Assembly (NCBI GenBank): GCA_964019655.1
Contig: CAXHTR010000004.1
Location: forward strand, 248,001-312,000
Length of the DNA: 64,000 nucleotides
DNA from: Perkinsela sp. pyNocScin1
Lineage: Eukaryota; Euglenozoa; Kinetoplastea; Prokinetoplastida; Perkinselidae
Reading direction: 5' to 3'
Within the stretch, counting starts at the first letter, position 1. Every line of letters begins with the position of its first letter. The notes below the pieces were generated by a model. It searched no databases, had not been told where the DNA came from, and worked only from the letters and a program-made list of their open reading frames with translations. The translations under genes and the position numbers were made by a program. Positions 43,082-52,532 of the stretch are shown here, in pieces.

Positions 43082-43663
43082 TCAGCTAAAGTTCATGGCG
43101 ACTGGGCTGTAATTGCCTCCAAGCCCATCCCGTCTCGCTGCATTGGGCTCGCGTTTGGCCCCAGGAGCTGGGTCGTCAGCAACAGGTCTACCTGCAGGCG
43201 TCAAGGGCAATTCAAGCTCCTCTAGACGCGCCAAAGTCGCTCTACGTGGCCGACCACGAGTCCCAAAGGTGTGCAGATCGCCACCATTCATCCTGTCATC
43301 TTTGACAAAGGCCCGGATCGTGGCCTTAGTTATTCCTTCGAGGTGAGGGTGAGTCGTCGCAAGATGCCCTGGGATTCCCTTCACCGGCATTCCCCCGCGA
43401 ATCATGAATTTGACAGCGACTACACTGTCTGGAAAATGACGGAGCAGCGGGCCTCGTCTTTCAGCAGCGCGAGTGTCTCTCATTTGCTGCGCCGCAGCAG
43501 AAGAATATACGCCGCCAACCGAGTTTTTCGCCCTTTCGCGCGAAATAGTCGACTGGTTGCGACCCGTATCCCGCGCAATCTGCCGTTGCATTTCGTTCCG
43601 AGCGAGCCCGGAAGCAATAACCTCTCGCTCTGACTCACTCACGTTTCGGCTTTCTGGCTGCAC
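43082..43663 (-). pseudogene. IS30-type N-terminal HTH remnant without catalytic domain
   Basis: The N-terminal 60 residues are a clear HTH_38 of IS30 transposases: VSESEREVIASGLARNEMQR, then QIARDTGRNQSTISRERAKN, then Y-S-S-AAAQQ-x-RDTRAAERR. A following segment (HPHLEGITKATIRAFVKDDR) resembles the second helical region of such proteins. No DDE core follows; the frame ends in TGA. There is no ATG before the HTH (an in-frame stop lies just upstream; the first ATG is inside it), so the piece is truncated at both ends. It is GC-rich relative to its neighbours. It belongs to a third IS30-like lineage or to the missing half of one of the two large transposases. Confidence 0.6.
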
Positions 43664-43699
43664 GGGGCGGTTCTACGCAGGACGGTTCTGTGCCCGGAA

Positions 43700-44440
43700 G
43701 ATGTTCAGCCGGGGGAAGTTAATCATTTGTTGGACAAGTAGATACAAGGAAAGTGAAGAAACTTTATTCATCCAGAGCGTAAATCACTAGAATCAGAACA
43801 AACACAAAGAAAGAAAAAAACAAAGGATCAAAAATTCCTTAATCTCTTCGTAGGCCACATCTCGTGCGAATCAGCATCACTCTATTTAATTTGAAGTGAG
43901 TATGGTCGAAGAAATCTGTGTCACTTACAGATCTTATTCACTGTGTGTAGGTAGAAATTATACGCAGCCTACTGAACTTTGTTTATGAAAATTTGGTGCC
44001 TCGGCGTTTGATATTTAAGGGAAGGCCGTGTGTAGTTTAGGAAAACTTCGAGTGAACCACTTTTCAAGAACCAAGTATCTTTTGAGCAGAATGACGGAAT
44101 TCATCGCATACTTAATTTTGTTGCAATCACGCTCTTGTGATTCGAGATTTTATCAGCGCTCGTGGGAAGCGAAATTCGAAAGCCAAATACAAACCCCTAC
44201 CGGGGACCTGGCACAAATTCATAGATGCATGATAAGAAAAGGTAATTCAGTGCTCTGATGATAGCCTTCAAGCGCATACGAATGAAAGTACTCACGAATG
44301 TTCTTTCGATCAGTTTTGTTTTCAGGCGCTCGACGAGTTTGTCAAAGTCTAGCAAATAATGCCGCAAAGCGCTCAGATCATGGAAAGTCTAATCTGATGT
44401 AGATTTAGATTGCTTAAAAATGATACATTGAAAAGAATTC
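43700..44440. other. Intergenic, nothing recognised
   Basis: AT-rich, with only short frames. Confidence 0.4.
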
Positions 44441-44711
44441 CATTATCTATGAGTGCCTATAGCTTCATCTCGTTCTGTTCCTCAATCATACGCCGAACTG
44501 TTCTCATAATTGAGATTTTACGCGCGAACGGTCCTGGGAGTTGCTTCTTTTCGCATGCAGTTCAACAATTTACATTAACTGTAAAAAGGACACAGAGAGA
44601 AAATACGTAGCGCACACACTCATCTAAGTACATATAGTGAGACAATCATTTCTCTTATGTCGTGGATTTAAATTATTTGCAAGTATACCATGGGGTTCAT
44701 TCCTTGTGAAG

Positions 44712-45230
44712 TCACTCAAATAACGACTGTCGACAGTAAACGCAGGTAAAACTCCTCTGGAACCACTGATCGCAGCACAGCTCATGGAAAAGGTGTCCAA
44801 ACTTCAGTGTGCGCACGAATTCTCCTTCTGAAAACGGCGCAAGGCAAATGCTACATCTATCTTCTTCTTCTTCTTGACCTCCATGCGTCCACAATGGGGC
44901 AACAGCTGATATTAGCTGGCGCAGAAGGTCTGCAGGCGTGGGTGGAGGTGGAAGTCGGACTGCTGCTTCGATGCGTTGAAGTTCCTCAATTGCATTACGA
45001 AGGCCTCGCTTGATATCGTTAATTTCGCTTAGATCGTGATTCATTCTGCGTGTTTCATCAGATTTTTCTTTCCTTTTCAAATAAGCTATGTAGGTGATGA
45101 GTCCTACTACAAGACAGGCCAAAATGAATACAGGCCAAATTATTTTGAACAAGGACATCGGCTCGGGGCGGGGGCATTCGCAGATGGGGCATTCGCGACG
45201 GGCAAAGATTTTGCTTATTTTGAAACCCAT
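44712..45230 (-). CDS. Membrane-anchored RING protein with a missing zinc ligand
   Basis: 172 aa from an ATG at 45230. N-terminal Cys pairs (ECPICECP), one transmembrane segment at about 30-50 (IIWPVFILACLVVGLITYIA), a helical linker, a Pro stretch (LPPPPTP) and a C-terminal RING: CSICLAPF, then LKFGHLFHELCCDQW, then CVYC. In the place of the third Cys (C-G-H in the RING at 40.6 kb) stands Phe (TTT, one base from TGT), so this finger may be impaired. Otherwise intact and similar to the RING gene at 40.5 kb and the relic at 41.5 kb. Probably a membrane E3 ligase-like protein. Confidence 0.65.
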   Translation of the reverse strand: MGFKISKIFARRECPICECPRPEPMSLFKIIWPVFILACLVVGLITYIAYLKRKEKSDETRRMNHDLSEINDIKRGLRNAIEELQRIEAAVRLPPPPTPADLLRQLISAVAPLWTHGGQEEEEDRCSICLAPFSEGEFVRTLKFGHLFHELCCDQWFQRSFTCVYCRQSLFE

Positions 45231-45312
45231 TGGATGAAGACGCTTAAAGTAAGAAGGCCGCCACAGATGAAAAACAAAAGAATCTTATAAAATCACTCTA
45301 TCACTACATCCG

Positions 45313-45700
45313 TCAGTTAAATATGAAGCGCTTGCTATCCTTAAGATTCCAGTAGCGAATATGCGCAATTTTCGTTCTCTTTAAAAGCACTTGAACTTTT
45401 TTATCGGGGAGAGCCTCAATTTCCTGCTCCTGCACACTCAGCTCTTTCAGGTTTTCGATAGATTTTTGAGATTTAACATGTCCGTGGTGTGACTGGCGGC
45501 GAGTTCTTGATGGCCCATGGCACGTGCTTAATCTCGAAGTTTTCTCTAACTCAGGCTTCTGACAAGCAGATGTACATCGATCCCTCAGGCAGGTGCTCGA
45601 GGTCGACCCCACCGAGCACAACCACAGGCAGAAAAACACGAGGCGCGGTGAGAGGTGGCTCAGGTCGACTTCACGCATGAGCCGCTGTCGAAACATTTTG
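45313..45700 (-). pseudogene. Relic homologous to 42.24-42.64 kb
   Basis: Upstream of the RING gene at 44.7 kb. Shares words with 42,244-42,640 (TTCGTTCTCTTTAAA against TTTGTTCTCTTTAAATA; GCAGATGTACA in both) including the start of an LRR-type leader region. The minus-strand frame contains NLKELSVQEQEIEALPD, compatible with a degenerate LRR. Part of the RING+LRR block duplication. Confidence 0.45.
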
Positions 45701-45859
45701 TGCTGTACTCTATGCGACGGAAAAATGCAAAGTTGGTGGAGCCCTCGAGCACCAACTCACTATCGCGCCAGTCGAGGCACTAGATCTTGCCATCATCGCC
45801 GCCTTCGATTCCTGACCACGTTCGAAAGGCTTCGAAATTCACAAATGTGCTAAGCGAAC

Positions 45860-46259
45860 GAAAAAATCCCATTGTACTTCAGGCAGAAAGACTCTGTAAA
45901 TTTCTGACAATCTTCTTTTGTGGCTGTACCATACATTGATTGTACCCTTTCAAACAGATGTGTAGAAGCAAACTCCCGAAGCTACTTCGCTTGAATCCAC
46001 AGACCACATACGATCAAAAAACAGACGCTGGGTCTTGTTTGCTTCGTTAAGAATTACACTCTTTCGCCGTTGCGATCGTTACTGTATCTGAACAATATTC
46101 CGAGCGTGAACATTGAAAGAAAAATGATGAATAGGAAAACCTGACGACGATAGAGACTGACACAAGCGTATGAATTTTCAAAATTTCGTATTCCAAATAA
46201 GCTCTTAAAACTTTTCTTTTCTTTTTGAAAGTCATGCGCTGAAATCCAAGCGCGATCTA
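45860..46259. other. Intergenic, nothing recognised
   Basis: No gene recognised between the duplicated block and the LRR relic. Confidence 0.4.
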
Positions 46260-47095
46260 TCAGCCTTTATGCAAAATCTCTTTTTCCCACGGATGCCTCT
46301 TTCCCGTTTGGTCGATGACTGATCGAACATTTCCCATAAATATTTCAAAGTAGAGGGGCTTGTCAGTCGCTAAGAACACTGCTTTTCCACTGAAAGCGTG
46401 AGAAAAAGTATAAAATTTCTCGAGCGTTTGCGGAAGAGCCAAAAGCCGAACGTCGCCTGAGAAAGCGTTGGAGCTGATATCGATCTTGAATATCTTTTGC
46501 GGTAGGCTTTCAATGCACACAGACCCGGTAAGCATATTCCACGAGACATCCAGCGTGTGCATCGACGCCGGTAAATGACTGAGCGATACCTCTCCACTAA
46601 ATTTCGTGTTTTCTGATGTGAAATTTTTGAGTCCATCAGGCAAATCTGACAAAGCGCAACTCCCGCAGAATTTATTGTGGCTCAGCTCGATATGCTCCAG
46701 ACTCCTTGGAAAGCCTTTGAAGTTTATAGAGCCATACAGCGCATTTTGCGGCACATTGAATCTCGTGAGTTTCAGTGGGAGCTGCGACGTATCCAGAGTG
46801 CCATACAGTCCGCATAAAATCATAGAGAACTTGCTCACCTGCGAGGGAATAAACTCAAAAGGGAACTGTCTCTTTGCGTAGGTCTTCTGAAAGCATAAAT
46901 CTGTGTCACACGATCATCTGTGCACTTGATGAATCTTCAGGCTGAAATGTCTTTGAAGTTGCCCTTTCAATCTTGTAATCTTCGCTTATCAGTTCTGTTC
47001 ATTCCCTCGACAAGCGTCTCCATCAGTGCCTGGTCTGAGAGCGAGTCGTAGTCGAGGCGGCCGAGCGACGGGTCGACGCACATGAGCTTGAGCAT
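46260..47095 (-). pseudogene. LRR gene broken in the cap region
   Basis: The start at 47,095 (MLKLMCVDPSLGRLDYDSLS, then DQALMETLVEGMN) is in place, but two TGA stops and a frame change fall between 46,870 and 46,990; one TGA replaces the cap Trp. From 46,838 on, seven repeats remain open: QLPLKLTRFNVPQNALYGSI, HLPASMHTLDVSWNMLTGSV and so on, ending with DQTGKRHPWEKEILHKG and TGA. Leader, cap and repeats are still collinear, so the loss is recent. Confidence 0.7.
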
Positions 47096-47339
47096 TGTGT
47101 ACAGAAAATAGATTGACTTTGAAAGAGTACGCTGAATGCCTTCACTTGAAAAATTACACGATTAAGAGGCTTCTGTCTGCAGGTAAGAAATATTTGAGCT
47201 TCGCCTCATACGGTAAAAAATACGACAGTCATCCATTTCCCTCATTAGGCTTTGTGCCGAATGCAATTGCGGGGGAGAGTCGCTCGCTCGAGTGGGTGCC
47301 AGTTTCTTTCGTATCGGCGAGAGGTTGAGCAAGAGAACG

Positions 47340-47660
47340 GAAAACAAGTCTCACAGTCTTCTACCAACCTCTTCAAACAAATCATCAATACAGCCTTATT
47401 CTGAAGAGCAACTGGTCAATTGAAGACAAGTACTACAGTAACGATTCGAATACTTCCGATCACTGCATGGTTTCGATGTTAACTCGATATGAATCGATAG
47501 AATTGATGAAGAGTCCCTCACGCTACTTCAGCTTCCATAGAATAAAGTAAAAATAGTCTCAAAAAAAGAAAATTGCACTAATTAGAGGAGTGCTCAGAAG
47601 TCCGTGCGCTCAGATTATCAATGCAGCTACAATAAACATGACAAGTGGTTACATCTGGTT
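47340..47660. other. Intergenic, nothing recognised
   Basis: No supportable feature. Confidence 0.4.
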
Positions 47661-47667
47661 ACATGGG

Positions 47668-48015
47668 CTATGGCTCGTTTTCAGAAAACGTGGCGCTAGA
47701 GACGGTGTTCTTCAGATCGGCAACGTTTGACTCTGCCTGATTGGCATCTTCAGAGAACTGGTTTTCATTACGGAGAAGTAGGTGCTGCATCCACTTCATT
47801 TTAAAAGCAATGTAATCACGAATCGTATCGGCACTTGGCTGGCCTAAGTGCGGGCAATGCTCGCGAATGTATGCCGAAGTCTCATCGAATGTAGCCCCCT
47901 GCAATAGCAAGCTCTCGATTGCTTCGCGGAGAGGAGCATCGTGCCATATCGGTGTGCAGCCACGCATGCCCATGACTAGAGTCTCAGCTCCTATGTGCCC
48001 GTCACCTTGCGACAT
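47668..48015 (-). CDS. RGCT-domain protein A (115 aa), uncharacterised family
   Basis: ATG at 48015. About 70 residues form a conserved domain: MRGCTPIWHDAPLREAIESL, then LLQGATFDETSAYIREHCPH, then PSADTIRDYIAFKMKWMQ. It is helical, with the spacing of a small helix-turn-helix-like fold; I do not recognise a named family. The tail (NQFSEDANQAESNVADLKN) resembles the linker of the 52.5 kb protein. Same strand and similar flanks as the other members, so it belongs to a tandemly duplicated cluster. Possible roles are DNA- or protein-binding; this is inference only. Confidence 0.6.
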   Translation of the reverse strand: MSQGDGHIGAETLVMGMRGCTPIWHDAPLREAIESLLLQGATFDETSAYIREHCPHLGQPSADTIRDYIAFKMKWMQHLLLRNENQFSEDANQAESNVADLKNTVSSATFSENEP

Positions 48016-48429
48016 GTTTTTTTGTGAAAATCTTTTGAATTATCCTATATATGCGAAACCAAGAAAAATGAGGACATACACACACAGACTGAATAAAGAA
48101 TGTTCTTCAAGCGAAGTTGAAGCCTTGGGTACGGAAACGTTTGTCTCCAGTACGCGAAGATATATTTCCTTTTGTACATTTAAGAGATATGTTCGCGTGA
48201 CCGAGAAGCATCTTTTGCGACATTTGTACATGAAGAAAGTAAGTTGCGAGCGAAAGCGGTAAGAAATTGCAGTCTGAATGAAAATGATCATGGTTTCATG
48301 CAAAATTAAAAGAATTCCTGTGCATGCGTGATAATAGAGTGGTGCTCGGAAGTTGATTAGGGGCTTTGAATCTCATCAAAATAAGACTATGGCTAAACTC
48401 AGGGGGCGTTATAGCTCTTCCATGTATGG

Positions 48430-48816
48430 CTAAAATATCGAAAGCGTTTCTTGAGACGGAATTTCTTGCTCAATTTGCTCTGCAGGCGTCTGCGATGCAT
48501 CCTCGAGCTCGGTAGCATAACGCTCTGGCTGCTGGGCAGCTTGATCAGGATCTTGCTTCTGTGTTGCACAAGAGATGATCTCCGCGAGCCATTTCGCATG
48601 AAATGAAACGTAGTCGCGGACCTGACTTGCGCTTGGCTTGTGCAAGCTCGGATAGTGCTTCCCGATGTAATCGGGAACCTCGTCGAACTCAAGCTCCTCG
48701 AGCAGTGCGCTTTCAATCGCGTGACGCACTGGCTTATCATACCAAATCCACGTACATCCGCGCAGGGCGTTTGTTGGGCATGATTGAACTTGTTCACGGC
48801 GTCTTTGCTTCGGCAT
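48430..48816 (-). CDS. RGCT-domain protein B (128 aa)
   Basis: ATG at 48816 chosen because MPKQRRREQ matches the start of the 53.7 kb protein (MPEHRRREE). Domain: LRGCTWIWYDKPVRHAIESA, then LLEELEFDEVPDYIGKHYPS, then KPSASQVRDYVSFHAKWLAE. Acidic/Gln-rich tail after it. The 5' flank (about 48,880-49,010) and the 53,730-53,850 flank are homologous, including a TATA-like TATAAAAGTTTG in the latter. No partner domain. Function unknown. Confidence 0.6.
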   Translation of the reverse strand: MPKQRRREQVQSCPTNALRGCTWIWYDKPVRHAIESALLEELEFDEVPDYIGKHYPSLHKPSASQVRDYVSFHAKWLAEIISCATQKQDPDQAAQQPERYATELEDASQTPAEQIEQEIPSQETLSIF

Positions 48817-49294
48817 TTGATTGCTATGATGTAACGCTTGAAAATTGTAGATAATGCGGTAAGATAGAGATAAGCTACATGAAATGTTCACTCTCCCACA
48901 GCTACCTTGATGCCAGTACAAAATTTTGTATTTTTCATTTCGGATTCATATGTACTGAGCCCGCCCATCGCTCAGTGACCTGCAAGGCAAGCGAAAAACT
49001 CTCGCGTTTTATCCATCGACAGGGCGAAAGATTTCAAATGGACAGCGTTCATGAATCCAAAGTAAGTAAAAGATTTTTCCATTTGCAGAAAGCAGAGCAT
49101 TTCCCATGATCACCTGTTTTTTAATTATGACGTGCATTTACTGGGGCATTACTAAAAATAGATAAATCATTGCAAAGGAATAATCATAGGTAGTTTTGTG
49201 TTGCAGTGTAAAGTGCCTGTGAATAAGCACGGTATCATTTGATTTCATGAACATATGAAGAGCCTACAGATTCGAAAATCGGCTAGCGAAGGGA

Positions 49295-49961
49295 TTAGGG
49301 GGCTCTTGAACCCGGGGGCCACGGATTTTGCCCAGGCGCACTATTCATGAGGCCGAACCGTGTATTTGCCGCGAAAGAAGTCGTATTTCCTTGCTCAGCG
49401 GAAGCTGTCGGCTGTAAGCTCCTAGAAGACGAAAGGTACTGGAGAGACCAAGCTCTGACCTGTGCCCTTTCATCCCATGCATTCCATTCCGTTCCATTCA
49501 TTCCTTGTGCAAACAATGAGTTTGCCTCAGCTTTCGTTGGATCGGCTTGTGGCTTGGTATCCATCTTCGATTGCTGCTGAAATGGGTTGGCACCACTTTG
49601 CTGCTGGGATCAAGAGGGAGCCGCTGGCTGCGCCAAACGGATTTTGCACAGAGCTACTAGATACCGCTGTTGGTTGGGACCCAAATGGGACTGCTTGAGG
49701 GGGTTGTTGCGATGTTAGCGGACTGCTCCAAAGCGCAGGTGCCGTGTTCGTACTAGTTGCATCAAATGGATTCACACTTGGATCTGTTGTGCTAGCGGGC
49801 TCCGCAGCGAATGGGTTTGTGCCTGCTGATAGGGTAACACTTGGAGTTGCTCCATCGATTGGCTGATTCTTCGGGACAGATGACTTTGGGTCATTTTTTT
49901 TGATTGGCTGCTTACCGAGAGAAATCCTTGTTTTCGATATTTTTGAAATTTTGCAAAACAT
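49295..49961 (-). pseudogene. NPF-motif-rich tail of a broken RGCT-family gene
   Basis: Two frames. The upstream part has several NPF motifs (GTNPFAAEP, SVNPFDAT, VQNPFGAAS) in Ser/Thr/Pro/Gln-rich, disordered sequence. After a frame change near 49,550 the end reads SAEQGNTTSFAANTRFG and APGQNPWPPG, which aligns with the C-terminus of the 52.5 kb protein (EQQGIASSFSAFEQFGQ, AAGQNPWA). NPF is the ligand of EH domains in endocytic adaptors, but in low-complexity sequence this is only suggestive. The upstream domain is missing; a 700-bp repeat begins 65 bp beyond the fragment. Confidence 0.5.
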
Positions 49962-50025
49962 ATTTTATAAATAAAGATAATACGTGGCTCGACGATACGT
50001 GGCAAACGCCTCTGCATTATACTCC

Positions 50026-50725
50026 CCGAGCAAGGAGACATCGCTTTTATCTAGTGTTCAGCTTAAGTAGCGTCAGTGGGGTGCACAGATTGCGATGAGC
50101 CCTCGCGAGCGAGATGCATTGATATTCGTAGCTCTACGAATTTTCAATCTGAGCATAGGGCTATCAGCGCATCCCGTAGGCTTCATAGCCTAGCGAAGTA
50201 GGCTAAGAATTTATTTGCTTTTCGGCACAGGGACATAGCCGCCGGCGCATGACACGATGCTTATGGGATTTATAAGATGGCGTAGCTATGACTCGCATAC
50301 GCAGTGCCATTACCATTCTCGACATTATTAAATGTGACTTGGCCAGCTCATGAAATTTCGATCTAGACGGACGCTGGTGCGGATGATTGGCGCAGCATGC
50401 ATGAGGCACGCTGCATGCATCTTGGAAGAGACAGTGGACTTCATGCGCCTGGGAGCTATCCTGAGTTTGATGACAACAGTGTATCAAGTGCGCAGGCTCG
50501 GCATGCATTCCTTGGACAGTCACACTCGCAATCTGGAACATAGATGCGCCCCATGATGACCGAAAAACAAACATCGAAGTGTGGCGGCTGTTTTCTTGCA
50601 CACTGTTCATCGATAGAAAGCTTGATTTCAGACTCTTTAAAAGCAAAGTGCTACGCACGACAACCACGCATAACGCAGCATGAACAAAAGTTCCTCAAGA
50701 CGTGTCGTTGCTTTTCTGTATTTTC
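50026..50725. repeat. 700-bp dispersed repeat, copy 2
   Basis: Same ends, length and orientation as 24098-24797, with about a dozen substitutions. Lies between the NPF-rich fragment (49,961) and the chimeric end of the TCF25 gene (50,745), so it occupies the breakpoint of two broken genes. Confidence 0.85.
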
Positions 50726-50744
50726 TTTTTCGAAGTCTCTTTGA

Positions 50745-51962
50745 ATGAAAGGTCCTGCAATAGCAAGCTGTCGATGGCTTGTACAAATGTGTACAATGCA
50801 TTGGTGAGTAACACAGTGCTTTCCTCTTCCGATCCTCCAGCGGGATGAGCAAAACTGCATGTATACAAAGCCCTTGTATAAAGAATATGCGGCATATTTT
50901 GGTAGGAAGAGGGGAGTGTATGGAGAAACTCGAGGAGCTTAACAAATGTGCAATTTTTAAGGCCTGAATACTCGAGGTTAAAAATCGTATGCATAGGGTC
51001 GCACGGGTCGAGGTTCCAAAGCATCCGAAGGACCTCGAATCCTGTGATTGTTAAACTTTGTTAAAGTAAGCATTTGCGTACGCACGCATTACGTGAAAAA
51101 TAATTCGATTCGATTAAATTGAGTAAGGAGCAACTCTTGCTGCATATGAGTCACACCAAGACAACCGAGAATGAGCCTTGATATTTCCCAAGCAGAAGAC
51201 CGCGTGATCAAGAAGCTCTCTAGCTTCAGAAGACTCCCTTGCGAGGAACAAAAATGTGAATGCTGGGTACAGCACATCCAATTGGTATGGGTATCGCGAG
51301 AGTAAGTGCTGAAGGCCGTTCATATCACCGAACGAGGCAAAAACTTCAGCTTCATGGCTCACATTGTTCTGCTCTGCTGTGTACATCAATGGAAGGGTCT
51401 CGTGAGAGCTATCATTGGACGTACTCGTGAGCTCACCCACATAACTTTGGAGAGCTGAAAATGTCTTGTCTTTTAAAGAAAGATCGTGGAAAGGATTCCT
51501 CTTGTCCGAGTGAGATAATTTTGAGCGCAACTTTGCACCAGCTTTTGGGCAGAGCATCCGCATGAGCTCCTTATCTGCATGCAGATTGTGTAAATCCGGA
51601 CACAGGGCCTTGCGCTTTATGCTATTGATCTGATTTTCATGATCTTTATTATTTCTTTGAGTAGCATCTGAGCTGAATTTTCCAAGAATTTGATAGAATT
51701 TTCTCGATTCATCTTCTTTATCACCAGAATCCTTTCTCCTCTGACGATGTAGTACGTTGCTTACGCTGATACTCATTTCCTCTTCACTGCCGCTCTCATT
51801 TTCTTTGGATGGCACATAAGACACTGGAAATATAATCCTATTTTTCTGCGGTATAGCCTTTTTTGGTTTGCGCACCTGAAAACATTCGTTTTCAGACGTC
51901 AGGCCACGAATGTTTAATAGCTTGTTGAGCTCATCTGTCAATTTTTCGCTTTGCTTGGGCAT
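50745..51962 (-). pseudogene. TCF25/Rqc1-like gene, 3' truncated, with a short intron
   Basis: TCF25 (yeast Rqc1) is a subunit of the ribosome-associated quality-control complex. From the ATG at 51962: basic N-terminus (KPKKAIPQKNRI), the LHNLHADKELMRMLCPKAG segment equivalent to the N-L-N-x-D-x-E-L motif, then LSRYPYQLDVLYPAFTFLFL and ARELLDHAVFC. After a one-base frame change near 51,118 and a candidate 51-bp intron (51042-51092, GTAATG...CACAG) the reading resumes as FEVLRMLWNLDPCDPMHTIF, the family's LL-x-LDP-x-DP motif, and LPSSYQNMPHILYTRALYTC. Near 50,790 it passes into AIDSLLLQDLSFKETS, which belongs to the RGCT domain, and then meets the 700-bp repeat. The true C-terminal third is lost. 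Confidence 0.7.
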
Positions 51963-52532
51963 ACTTACATTTTTTAATCTTCAAAGACGTGTATCAAATT
52001 ACGTGGTATGATTCACAGCGCTTTCATCTAATAAAGTGTTTAATGCGTGCGCGATCTATCATCGGTGCTCGACTATGATGACACGCATCTTTCGTCGCCT
52101 TCTCGAGTTGAATGATGCACGCATGATCGCAGATACGTTGTAGTGACCCGCAGCATTCCATGAGGCGATAGCAGTCATGAGCAGAATGAGCCCAACATAT
52201 GCCCAGAAGTGACTCCAGCAATACGTTGCTACCAGCATAGCAAAGTTGGAGAGAGCGAAGTGAATAAACCCGAGACCGAGACCGATATAAACCGTATACC
52301 GAGAGGTGCTGCAGATCTAAGAAAGCCTTTTTCTATCGCAGAAATCAGATGATTTATGATTCCCACCCACTTTTGAAATGATCACAAGCATTTACTGAGG
52401 CATTTCTAAAAGACGATAAATCATTGAAAAGGAATAGTCATAGCTAGCCATTCTCGCTGTGTAGTGTACACGTGAATATGCAAGATATAATTGATTTCAT
52501 GAATGTCTTCCAGGAATGTACAGTTGAAAAGC

